Assembly (NCBI GenBank): GCA_020348365.1
Contig: CP070749.1
Span: forward strand, 953,726 to 975,677
Source: Candidatus Bathyarchaeota archaeon
GTDB lineage: Archaea; Thermoproteota; Bathyarchaeia; Bathyarchaeales; Bathyarchaeaceae
DNA: 21,952 nucleotides
Reading direction: 5' to 3'
This document shows positions 7,089-14,180 of this stretch, in pieces (position 1 is the first letter of the stretch; each line of letters opens with the position of its first letter). Position numbers and translations under genes: made by a program. The notes beneath the pieces were generated by a model. That model made no database searches. It saw nothing but the letters and a program-made list of their open reading frames with translations, and was not told the DNA's origin.

Positions 7089-8423
7089 CTATTGTTTCTC
7101 AACTTCTTTGACAACATCCTCGATAATCTCTAGTCCTGCGTCAACAAGTTCTCTTGTTATGGTTAATGGCGGAACTATTCTCACTGCAGATGCTCCGCAC
7201 GTTATGACTGCTATTCCCCGTCTCCAGCACCTCATCATAATCTCTTCCGACTTTTCCGGAGCTATCTTTTTGGTCTCCTTGTCTTCAACAATTTCTATCC
7301 CGATCATAAGCCCTTTCCCTCGAATGTCTCCAATAATGTCACACTCTTCCTTCAGGTTTTCAAGATGTTTCAGAATATAGCTACCTTGCTCAGCGGCATT
7401 TTCGAGAAGCCGTTCCTCCTTAATCACGTCTATGACTGCTAATGAAGTAACACATGCCAAGGGATTTCCGCCAAAGGTGCTTGCGTGAGAGCCGCCCACC
7501 CAATCCATTATGCTGGCTCGAGCGACAGTGGCGCCAAGTGGTAGCCCCGATGCTATAGCTTTGGCTATGCAGACAATGTCGGGTTCGACCCCCCAGTGCT
7601 CAATAGCAAACCAGCGTCCTGTGCGTCCCATTCCACTCTGAACTTCGTCGTCAATCAATAGCAGTCCATACTTATCAGCCAATTTTTTCAGGCGCTGAAA
7701 GTATCCTTGTGGTGGAACCACGTACCCACCTTCGCCCTGAATGGGTTCAAAAATGATGGCTGCAACCTCCTCTGGAGGAACATGTTTCTGGAGGACCAGC
7801 TCGTCGATGAAGTCTACGCACCAATAGTTACAGTCCGGATACGACATCTTAAAGGGGCAGCGGTAGCAGTAGGGATAGGGCACATGGGTGACCCCGGAGA
7901 GCAACGGAAAGAAGTGTCTTCTCTGAACAGGCTTGCTAGCTGTAAAGGACAATGCCCCTAGAGTTCGACCATGAAAGGCACCAGTGAAGGCAATGAATCT
8001 ATGTTTGCGCGTATGCCATTTCGAAACTTTGACAGCAGCCTCTATGGCCTCTGTCCCACTATTTCCGAAGTACACCTTCTTCTCAAACGCTCCAGGCGTT
8101 ATCTTAGAAAGGCTTCCTGCTAAGTCCACAACTTCCCTGTAGTAGAAGTCTGTGTTGGAGTAGTGCAGAAACCTCTCGCATTGCTTCTTTACCGCCTCAA
8201 CAACCTTGGGATGGAGATGCCCCACGTTCAGGCAGACCAGTCCGGAGTTGAAGTCAATGTATTCGTTTCCGTCTACATCCCGTAGTATACAGCCCTTCGC
8301 GGATTCGATGACAAGAGGGTAGAACCGAACATAAGAGGGAGAGATCAATGCTTCATCTTTTTTGACAAGCTCTCTTGCCCTTGGACCAGGAGGGCGAACA
8401 ACAATCTTGGGATAATTAACCAT
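7089..8423 (-). CDS. Class III PLP-dependent aminotransferase (acetylornithine/GABA aminotransferase family)
   Basis: This 444-residue fold-type I enzyme swaps an amino group between an amino acid and a 2-oxoacid. It starts with the KIVVRPPGPRARELV segment typical of archaeal members. The PLP sites are GNSGTEAIEAA, FHGRTLG, IDDEVQSGMGRTG (pyridine-nitrogen Asp near 259) and the Schiff-base lysine K288 in AKAIASGLPLGA. In Thermococcales related enzymes include ornithine aminotransferases and broad amino-acid racemases, so the substrate is not assigned. A four-Cys insert (C186, C189, C198, C202) follows VPYPY. The ATG at 8423 has GGTGAG four bases upstream, which decides it against a TTG at 8447. 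A CTATAAGATAT box lies about 40-50 bases upstream of the start. Confidence 0.93.
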   Translation of the reverse strand: MVNYPKIVVRPPGPRARELVKKDEALISPSYVRFYPLVIESAKGCILRDVDGNEYIDFNSGLVCLNVGHLHPKVVEAVKKQCERFLHYSNTDFYYREVVDLAGSLSKITPGAFEKKVYFGNSGTEAIEAAVKVSKWHTRKHRFIAFTGAFHGRTLGALSFTASKPVQRRHFFPLLSGVTHVPYPYCYRCPFKMSYPDCNYWCVDFIDELVLQKHVPPEEVAAIIFEPIQGEGGYVVPPQGYFQRLKKLADKYGLLLIDDEVQSGMGRTGRWFAIEHWGVEPDIVCIAKAIASGLPLGATVARASIMDWVGGSHASTFGGNPLACVTSLAVIDVIKEERLLENAAEQGSYILKHLENLKEECDIIGDIRGKGLMIGIEIVEDKETKKIAPEKSEEIMMRCWRRGIAVITCGASAVRIVPPLTITRELVDAGLEIIEDVVKEVEKQ

Positions 8424-8479
8424 ATTCCTCACCAGAGAAATAACCAAGTAGAATAAACGATATCTTATAGTTTACCCCT

Positions 8480-8608
8480 TCAAGCAACACTACTTGGCAT
8501 ATCAACATGCATGCGTTTGATTGTCGCTGGTTTCAACGCTTTGTGGGACAGCAGATAGCCGATGTATTTCGCTACAACATCCTCAGAATTGACTGGTGTG
8601 CAGACAGA
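8480..8608 (-). pseudogene. Possible tyrosine-integrase scrap at the tRNA-Leu 3' end
   Basis: Immediately downstream of the tRNA, an open frame continues for 42 codons before a TGA. It includes the segment YIGYLLSHKALKPATIKRM. This resembles the SAM-like core-binding helix pattern of tyrosine recombinases, which typically reads like YL..rgLkpsTIkrY. The frame is open back to the tRNA anticodon loop, as expected where an SSV-type element integrates into the 3' half of a tRNA and its integrase gene overlaps the attachment site. After TIKRM the similarity stops. No attachment repeat or further integrase sequence is seen in the window, so this would be a decayed remnant. Chance resemblance over about 30 residues is possible. 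Confidence 0.3.
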
Positions 8609-8609
8609 G

Positions 8610-8706
8610 TGCGGGGGGTGGGATTCGAACCCACGAACCCCTACGGGACAGCCGCCTCAGGGCTGCGCCTCTAGCCAATCGTTTGACCTGGCTTGGCAAC
8701 CCCCGC
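8610..8706 (-). tRNA. tRNA-Leu(GAG) with enlarged D-arm
   Basis: The acceptor stem GCGGGGG pairs with CCCCCGC over 7 bp and the discriminator base is A. The anticodon stem CAGCC/GGCTG encloses the 7-base loop CTGAGGC with anticodon GAG at 8656-8658, which reads CUU/CUC leucine codons. A long variable arm (CCC-GTA-GGG) marks a class II tRNA, and the T-arm GTGGG-TTCGAAT-CCCAC is perfect. CCA is not encoded. The D-arm is unusual: between D-stem halves GCC and GGC there are 25 bases, about 12 more than the usual 13-base leucine D-loop. The excess maps to 8671-8682 and may be a small intron. A TTTAATT box lies about 32-38 bases upstream. Confidence 0.93.
8671..8682 (-). other. Candidate 12-base intron or insertion in the tRNA-Leu D-loop
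   Basis: Removing these 12 bases (ACGATTGGCTAG) gives a normal D-loop, AAGCCAGGTCAAA, closed by GCC/GGC. The flanks can form a relaxed bulge-helix-bulge-like shape. GGTC (8688-8685) pairs with GGCT (8676-8673) with two G-U pairs, there is a 3-base AGA bulge at the 3' site, and GCC/GGC forms the exon stem with one bulged A. There is no separate intron helix, so the motif is weaker than the one in pcm. Confidence 0.4.
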
Positions 8707-8737
8707 TTTTGAGTCAAGCTATCTAATTGATGCCTTC

Positions 8738-8744
8738 AATTAAA
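8738..8744 (-). promoter_or_regulatory. TATA-like box of tRNA-Leu
   Basis: The minus strand reads TTTAATT inside GATTTAATTG, about 32-38 bases upstream of the mature 5' end of the tRNA. That distance is normal for an archaeal tRNA gene. Confidence 0.4.
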
Positions 8745-8904
8745 TCTTGTCTTCATCAAGCAACCAGAGAAACTCTTCATTAAACAAGCATCTTTTCTGG
8801 CAAAATCTCAGAAAATCGGACTATTAAGAGAACAAGAGTTCCCAAAAAAAAGTGACACCCATACGCACTAACATGTCATAGAAATGAGGGTTTGCACGCA
8901 TAAT

Positions 8905-9537
8905 CTAGTGAATTTTCCTCCCGCTATCTTGACGCAGCACCTTCCAGAAGCGTTTATCGATTCTTACAAACATCAGAGGTCCCTTACACCTAGAAAGCTG
9001 CCGAGCTCTCTTAAACAGATTGTTGACAACACCCATTAGATCATCCCCACGAATCTTCTTCTGCGCGGATTGTCTAAATTCAGATTTCAACAGGCTCTCA
9101 GCGAGGGCCGCCGAACCACATATCTCTCCATTTCTTATCAACGCTTCTATAGCCATCTCCTCAGCTTCGCACCAGCCTTCCAGATGCCGCCACCTAAACC
9201 TACCCTCGCTTGAGACCTCACGAATATCCTTCAGGTTCCGGTGTTTCTCATCTCCAATAACCAGTTTGACTCGCTCATTCCATTTCCTCATCCACATGCC
9301 AGTCCAGAAATCCACCATCTCCTCAAGCTCTTCTATTCTCTCATGGAAATGTCGATGCACCCTCTCTCTTAGTTTAGACTCAGAATTTTCCATCCCCGTA
9401 AGGCTCCAGTGGACCTTCAAATAACTCCTCAAATCTTCGATGGCTATGGACAAGATCTTTCTATCCGTGCCAACCAGGTCAAGTTGAGGTGCTCTCTTCC
9501 TCAAGCTTTCTGTCAACAGTAGAAGAAGAAAATTCAT
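8905..9537 (-). CDS. Uncharacterised 210-residue helical protein
   Basis: I do not recognise a family. The protein is rich in charged residues, Leu and Trp, and predicted to be mostly helical. A hydrophobic start (MNFLLLLLTES) is too short for a membrane span and is followed at once by basic residues. Two long amphipathic stretches follow (about residues 55-90, with HFHERIEELEEMVDFW, and 120-150), then a basic C-terminal segment ending in GRKIH. No catalytic motif or metal-binding set is visible. The ATG at 9537 follows a purine-rich GGGAGAG stretch. A GATAATATC box lies about 45-50 bases upstream. The opposite strand also has a long open frame, but it is extremely Ser-rich and looks like a mirror. 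The nearest neighbours are tRNA-Leu and the divergently transcribed cdc48. Confidence 0.6.
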   Translation of the reverse strand: MNFLLLLLTESLRKRAPQLDLVGTDRKILSIAIEDLRSYLKVHWSLTGMENSESKLRERVHRHFHERIEELEEMVDFWTGMWMRKWNERVKLVIGDEKHRNLKDIREVSSEGRFRWRHLEGWCEAEEMAIEALIRNGEICGSAALAESLLKSEFRQSAQKKIRGDDLMGVVNNLFKRARQLSRCKGPLMFVRIDKRFWKVLRQDSGRKIH

Positions 9538-9762
9538 CTCTCCCTTCCCCTGCCCTTCACAAAAAAAGTGGACCTTGAACGATATTATCAGTTATTTCGT
9601 TTTCTACCATATTCCAAGTCGAAATCTATGGAAACTCTAGAAATTAACCCTAGAGGACTACTGTCCTTTCTTCACTCAATGCAATTCTCAGGCTGGGGGA
9701 GATGACCTCAAAACGCGAGTCCTAAGGTGGCGAAGACGTTGACGGATATACTAATATAAGAT

Positions 9763-9772
9763 TTTTATATTC
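9763..9772 (+). promoter_or_regulatory. TATA-like box of cdc48
   Basis: TTTTTATATT lies about 37-46 bases before the ATG at 9809. That predicts a short leader of about 15 bases, with GAGG at 9794-9797 near its 5' end. Confidence 0.5.
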
Positions 9773-9808
9773 CCGTACAGAAGGTCACATACTGAGGAAC
9801 GTGTCAGG

Positions 9809-11980
9809 ATGAGTGAAGCTCAACTGAGAGTCGGAGATGCCAAGCAACGTGATGTCGGTAGAGGAATAGCAAGAATAGATCAGAGAACTATGAAGAAGCT
9901 GGGAATCTCTGCTGGCGATGTAGTCGAAATCAATGGTAAAAGAACCACAGCTGCAATAGCTTGGCCAGCATACTCTGAAGACCAAAAGAAAGACATCATG
10001 AGAATCGATGGATTCACCCGCAAGAATGCGGGAGTCGCAATAAACGAGTACGTGGTCGTTAGTCCAGGCAAGGTCAAAGACGCCACAAACGTCATCTTGG
10101 CTCCAATCGACATGAGATTGAACGTTGACGAAGACTTCACCAACTTCGTCAAGAACAGGCTTATGGAGAGGACTTTTGTTGAAGAAGACTCCACCCTCGT
10201 CATGATGCTAGGCCATGCCATACCCTTCACCGTCACAAAGACCCGTCCCCACGGAATAGTCAGGATGACATACGACACGAACCTGCAGATCCTAAACGAG
10301 CCAGCTCCTGAGACTAGAGGGATGCCCCGTACCACCTACGAAGACATAGGCGGACTACACGAGGAGATTCAACGCATACGAGAGATGGTTGAGCTTCCAC
10401 TACGGCACCCTGAACTCTTCCAGAGACTAGGCATAGACCCGCCCAAGGGAGTCCTGCTACATGGTCCGCCAGGCTGTGGGAAAACCCTACTCGCTAGAGC
10501 TGTTGCGAACGAGTCGGAAGCAAACTTCTTCTCGATAAATGGTCCAGAAATAATGAGCAAATTCTATGGCGAGTCAGAGGCGAGGCTTCGGGAGATATTT
10601 GAGCAGGCTGAGAAGAACTCGCCTGGAATAATCTTCATCGACGAGCTAGACGCTATAGCACCCAAAAGGGAAGAGGTCACAGGTGAGGTGGAGAGGCGAG
10701 TGGTTGCCCAGCTTCTTGCCTTAATGGACGGCCTCGCAGGAAGAGGTAATGTGATAGTCATAGGCGCAACGAACAGAGTCAACGCTCTTGACCCCGCTCT
10801 TCGGAGACCAGGAAGATTCGATCGGGAGATAGAGATAGGCGTACCAGACAAGAAGGCACGGCACGAAATTCTGCAGATACACACGAGAGGAATGCCGTTG
10901 GCTGACGACGTTAATCTGGAGAAGCTTTCCGCGATGACACATGGCTACACAGGAGCAGACGGGGCGGCCTTGAGTCGTGAAACCGCTATGAAAGCTCTGC
11001 GTCGGTACTTGCCCGAGATAAACCTAGAGGAAGAGCGCATCCCACCTAACGTTTTGGAGAAGATGGAAGTCAAAATGGAGGATTTCTTGAACGGCTACAA
11101 GGAAATCACCCCAACTGCGATGAGAGAGGTGTATATCGAGGTTCCAGCAGTTCACTGGGATGAAATCGGTGGTTTGGAGAATGTGAAGGAGGAGCTTATG
11201 GAAGCTGTTGAGTGGCCTCTGAAGAATCCAGAAGTCTTTAGCAGAATGGGCATCAGGCCTCCTAAAGGAATTCTGCTCTTTGGACCACCCGGTTGTGGGA
11301 AGACACTGCTGGCCAGGGCCGTCGCCACTGAGACCGAGGCCAACTTCGTTACCATCAAGGGTCCAGAGGTCTTTTCTAAGTGGGTTGGGGAATCAGAGAA
11401 GGCGATTCGAGAGGTTTTCAGAAAGGGTAGGATGGCTGCTCCAGCCGTTATATTCTTTGACGAGTTTGACTCTTTGGTGCCGAGGAGGGGCATGGGTTAC
11501 GCAAACAGCGGTGTAACCGAACGCGTGATCAGTCAGTTGTTGACGGAGTTAGACGGAATCATAGCCTTAGAGGATGTTGTTGTTGTCGCCGCCACCAACA
11601 GGCCTGACATCGTTGATCCAGCTGTTCTTCGACCCGGCAGGTTTGACAGGTTGATTTATGTTCCCGACCCCAACGAGAAGGCTAGGTTGGAGATTTTTGA
11701 GGTCCACACTAAAGGTATGTCCCTGGCGAAGGATGTCGACTTGGCTAGTTTGGCTAAGATGACGGATAATTACTCTGGGGCGGATATCGATGCTTTATGT
11801 CGTGAGGCGGCGATGAATGCGTTGCGGAGAGACATAAAGTCCAAAGAGGTCGCATTGATCAATTTTAGAGAAGCTATGGAGAAGGCTGGCCCCACCATCT
11901 CGTCGGATATGGAAGCTTGGTATAGGAGCTTCCTGAAACAGGTCAGACGAGTGAAGAAACCCGCAACTCCTGTAGCATAG
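9809..11980 (+). CDS. cdc48: Cdc48/VCP-type AAA+ ATPase (VAT homologue)
   Basis: This 723-residue double-ring unfoldase pulls substrates apart for degradation, often together with the proteasome. The N-domain (about residues 1-165) starts with LRVGDAKQRDVGRGIARID, the double-psi barrel typical of VAT and Cdc48. The D1 ring has Walker A GPPGCGKT at 219-226 and Walker B FIDE ending at E279. The D2 ring has Walker A at 492-499 and Walker B FFDE at 549-552. Both rings carry the RRPGRFDR or LRPGRFDR arginine-finger region. The length is normal for archaeal members. The C-terminus (KKPATPVA) lacks the HbYX motif that would dock directly on a 20S proteasome. A small winged-helix-like gene follows after 12 bases, so the two are probably cotranscribed. 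Confidence 0.97.
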   Translation: MSEAQLRVGDAKQRDVGRGIARIDQRTMKKLGISAGDVVEINGKRTTAAIAWPAYSEDQKKDIMRIDGFTRKNAGVAINEYVVVSPGKVKDATNVILAPIDMRLNVDEDFTNFVKNRLMERTFVEEDSTLVMMLGHAIPFTVTKTRPHGIVRMTYDTNLQILNEPAPETRGMPRTTYEDIGGLHEEIQRIREMVELPLRHPELFQRLGIDPPKGVLLHGPPGCGKTLLARAVANESEANFFSINGPEIMSKFYGESEARLREIFEQAEKNSPGIIFIDELDAIAPKREEVTGEVERRVVAQLLALMDGLAGRGNVIVIGATNRVNALDPALRRPGRFDREIEIGVPDKKARHEILQIHTRGMPLADDVNLEKLSAMTHGYTGADGAALSRETAMKALRRYLPEINLEEERIPPNVLEKMEVKMEDFLNGYKEITPTAMREVYIEVPAVHWDEIGGLENVKEELMEAVEWPLKNPEVFSRMGIRPPKGILLFGPPGCGKTLLARAVATETEANFVTIKGPEVFSKWVGESEKAIREVFRKGRMAAPAVIFFDEFDSLVPRRGMGYANSGVTERVISQLLTELDGIIALEDVVVVAATNRPDIVDPAVLRPGRFDRLIYVPDPNEKARLEIFEVHTKGMSLAKDVDLASLAKMTDNYSGADIDALCREAAMNALRRDIKSKEVALINFREAMEKAGPTISSDMEAWYRSFLKQVRRVKKPATPVA

Positions 11981-11992
11981 GATGTTGGAGAT

Positions 11993-12229
11993 TTGTCGAC
12001 TCGAACTTGGAGAGCCGAGCCCGTGGATGTGAAGGTTGTCGAGTTCTTAGAGAGTAAGGGAGCCCTAACTGATGACGAGCTATTTGACATGTTGAGAGAG
12101 TCCTATGATAATGTTGGGTTTGGAGAGCTGAACACGGTCTTGCTGAGGCTTGAGATTGAAGGCAGGATTCGTGTCTCCAGCTCCGTTAAGGGGAAGAGAC
12201 GGATCGAGTTGAAGAAGGAGCAAAAGTAG
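11993..12229 (+). CDS. Small winged-helix-like protein downstream of cdc48
   Basis: This 78-residue protein has the pattern of a compact winged helix. There is a helix VKVVEFLESKG, then a second helix DDELFDMLRES, a recognition-type helix FGELNTVLLRLEIEGRI, and a beta wing RVSSSVKGKRRIEL ending in a basic tail. The gene starts 12 bases after the cdc48 stop, with GGAG just before a TTG at 11993. The short spacing suggests translational coupling or one transcript. The function is unknown. A DNA-binding regulator or a protein-protein adaptor for the Cdc48 machine are both possible. The N-terminal boundary is uncertain because the start is not ATG and the GGAG-to-TTG spacing is only two bases. 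Confidence 0.7.
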   Translation: MSTRTWRAEPVDVKVVEFLESKGALTDDELFDMLRESYDNVGFGELNTVLLRLEIEGRIRVSSSVKGKRRIELKKEQK

Positions 12230-12375
12230 TCGCTCTATTAACTACTAGGGCCCCAGTCTTTCTCCGACAATCACAACCGTTATGTCGATGGTTCTTGGTT
12301 TCTTCTCCATACATGCGCATTCGTTCGGTAACTTTAATACCATATCTCATTGATGTTAAACAAGGTGCATAGCCA

Positions 12376-13407
12376 TTGGGCGTCAACTTGCGTGATCTAG
12401 TGCCCAAGACAACTGTGAAACTATCCAATTTAGGTGGCAAATCTATCGCCGTTGACGCCTACAACGCTCTATATCAGTTTCTAGCTATCATCAGACAGCC
12501 AGACGGAACTCCACTGAAAGACCAAACTGGCAGAGTGACAAGCCACCTTTCTGGCCTACTATATAGAACAGCAAACCTTGTTGAAATGGCAATAAAGCCA
12601 GTCTACGTTTTCGACGGATCTCCACCAGCCCTCAAAGAGGTGGAGATAAAGCGTCGTATGCGGGTAAAAGAAGCAGCAGCCACAAAGTATGAAAGAGCCC
12701 TCAAAGCCGGCAGGGTGGAAGAGGCTCACAAGTACGCTCAAGCAACCTCTCGTTTGAAAGACTACATGACTAAGGACAGCAAGCGTCTCCTAGATTATAT
12801 GGGCATACCTTGGATACAGGCTCCAAGCGAGGGCGAGGCACAAGCCGCTCATCTGGCTAGAAGAGGAGCCACAGACTTCTGTGCAAGCCAGGACTACGAC
12901 AGCTTACTATTCGGAGCACCCTTGCTCATAAGAAACGTAACCCTCTCAGGCAGAAGAAAACTCCCTGGGAAGAAGGTTTACGTCGAGGTTGTCCCTGAAA
13001 TCGTTAGCCTGAATCAGGTTCTGAAAAAGTTGGGCATAACACAAAAGCAGCTTGTAGACATCGGCATCCTAGTAGGAACAGACTACAACCCAGATGGCAT
13101 AAAAGGCGTAGGCCCAAAAACAGCGCTCAGACTGGTAAAGGGCCACGGCAGCCTCGAGAAGATCCCCAATCTGGAGGAAGGAGACTTTCCCGTGCCACCC
13201 AAGCGCATAAGGCAGATATTCCTCGAACCCAGCGTCACAGACAACTACAAACTGAAATGGAGAAAGCCTAACGACGAGGATATAGTAAGCTTCCTTTGCA
13301 GCGAAAGAGACTTCTCAGAAGCCCGGGTCAGAAGAGCCCTAGAAAGAATCGGTCATGGATTGAGAGAGCTTAGAGAAAAAACAACCCTTGAACAGTTCTT
13401 TGGCTAG
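12376..13407 (+). CDS. fen: Flap endonuclease 1
   Basis: This 343-residue structure-specific nuclease removes 5' flaps during Okazaki fragment maturation and long-patch base excision repair. The N-region has MGVNLRDLVPK and the metal Asp in IAVDAYNALYQF, followed by YVFDGSPP. The I-region has GIPWIQAPSEGEAQAAHLARRG and the acidic pair in SQDYDSLLFG. The helix-two-turn-helix LVGTDYNPDGIKGVGPKTAL binds the downstream duplex. The C-terminus TTLEQFFG is a PCNA-interacting peptide. The start is the TTG at 12376, since the family begins MGV-L at this point; AGGTG lies eight bases upstream. The stop codon overlaps the stop of the convergent pcm gene in a shared CTAG. Confidence 0.97.
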   Translation: MGVNLRDLVPKTTVKLSNLGGKSIAVDAYNALYQFLAIIRQPDGTPLKDQTGRVTSHLSGLLYRTANLVEMAIKPVYVFDGSPPALKEVEIKRRMRVKEAAATKYERALKAGRVEEAHKYAQATSRLKDYMTKDSKRLLDYMGIPWIQAPSEGEAQAAHLARRGATDFCASQDYDSLLFGAPLLIRNVTLSGRRKLPGKKVYVEVVPEIVSLNQVLKKLGITQKQLVDIGILVGTDYNPDGIKGVGPKTALRLVKGHGSLEKIPNLEEGDFPVPPKRIRQIFLEPSVTDNYKLKWRKPNDEDIVSFLCSERDFSEARVRRALERIGHGLRELREKTTLEQFFG

Positions 13408-14110
13408 AGTTTGTGACCATACTTCCCAGTTAGCGGCACGAAGGCAACTCCACCTAGGTTCTCCTCGCTTAGCTGATCATCCTCTTTTCTGATTCGCCGG
13501 AGGCTCTGGAAAAGGTAAGTGCCGCCAATAGGTATCACCAAGATACCGCCAGTCTTCAACTGTTCTGTAAGCGGCTTGGGGACTCGAGGAGCCGCGGCGG
13601 TTACCAGAACACGGTCATAGGGGGCTTCCTTTCTGTATCCCTTAGAGCCGTCCCCACAGATAACAGTCACACGATCTCCATATCCAGCTCTCTGGATGTT
13701 TTCTCGTGCGAGGCAAGCTAGCTCTTGGACGATTTCCACGGTATAAACATGTCCCCCCTCTTCTGTAGGCATGTCAGATGGTGCCACGATCTCTGCCACC
13801 GTGGCGGCGTGCCAACCCGAGCCCGCGCCTATCTCAAGCACCCTGTAACCCACCTCCAACTCTAGGGCCTCATCCATGATCGAAACCATGTCTCGCCCAG
13901 CAGATCGCAGCCGGATCAGCTGTGAGGCGCAGAGATCGTCTGCCCATAGCCTATTGGAAGCGGGGAATCCGCAGCAGCGTAAGATCTCATCCTTTCAGGT
14001 GTGAATGGCTCTCGGAGGACTCGGCGTAGCGCTTGGATGACATGTGGAGACTTGAGGACTCCTTGGCTTATCAGCCTCTGAACCAGATCTTCCCAGTTCC
14101 GATTACGCAT
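13404..14110 (-). CDS. pcm: Protein-L-isoaspartate O-methyltransferase, interrupted by a 32-base BHB intron
   Basis: This enzyme methylates isoaspartyl residues with S-adenosylmethionine to start repair of aged proteins. The sequence gives two pieces in different frames. Exon 1 (14110-13924) encodes MRNRNWEDLVQRL to PLPIGYGQTISAP. Exon 2 (13891-13404) begins at MVSIMDEALELEVG and includes the SAM loop VLEIGAGSGWHAA, VYTVEI and the VTAAAP motif. Joining the exons across 13892-13923 gives a 224-residue protein of normal family length, with ISAPHMVSIM unbroken. The junction falls after the first base of the His-63 codon (C/AC). Unspliced mRNA would stop at a TGA inside the insert. The gene lies 70 bases downstream of glmS, and its 3' end meets fen tail to tail. 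The start ATG follows GGAGA directly. Confidence 0.92.
13892..13923 (-). other. Bulge-helix-bulge intron in pcm
   Basis: All pairings are on the minus strand. The central helix is CGCC (13929-13926, exon 1) with GGCG (13897-13894, intron), 4 of 4 Watson-Crick pairs. The 5' bulge is TC/A (13925-13923) and the 3' bulge is AG/A (13893-13891), each cut after its second base. The intron hairpin is CAGC/GCTG, a T-T mismatch, then GATC/GATC around a 7-base loop. The exon side adds G-C and T-A pairs. The cuts release exactly 32 bases and restore the pcm frame. Archaeal splicing endonuclease recognises this structure. Confidence 0.88.
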
Positions 14111-14180
14111 TCTCCATCAGGCAGAAATACTGTCGGCATCAGTCTTAAGACTTTGTGGCTTCCCTTCAATCCGTAAAGTC

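Noticed and set aside
9020..9424. 134-codon plus-strand frame opposite the unknown 210-residue gene
   Set aside because: It is extremely rich in Ser, Ile and Pro, as expected for the mirror of a charged helical protein, and it lacks a ribosome site.
13404..14110. pcm as a frameshifted pseudogene or sequencing error
   Set aside because: The break is an exact 32-base insert that forms a full BHB with cut sites that restore the frame and the conserved sequence. Random damage would not give that, and the rest of both halves shows no decay.
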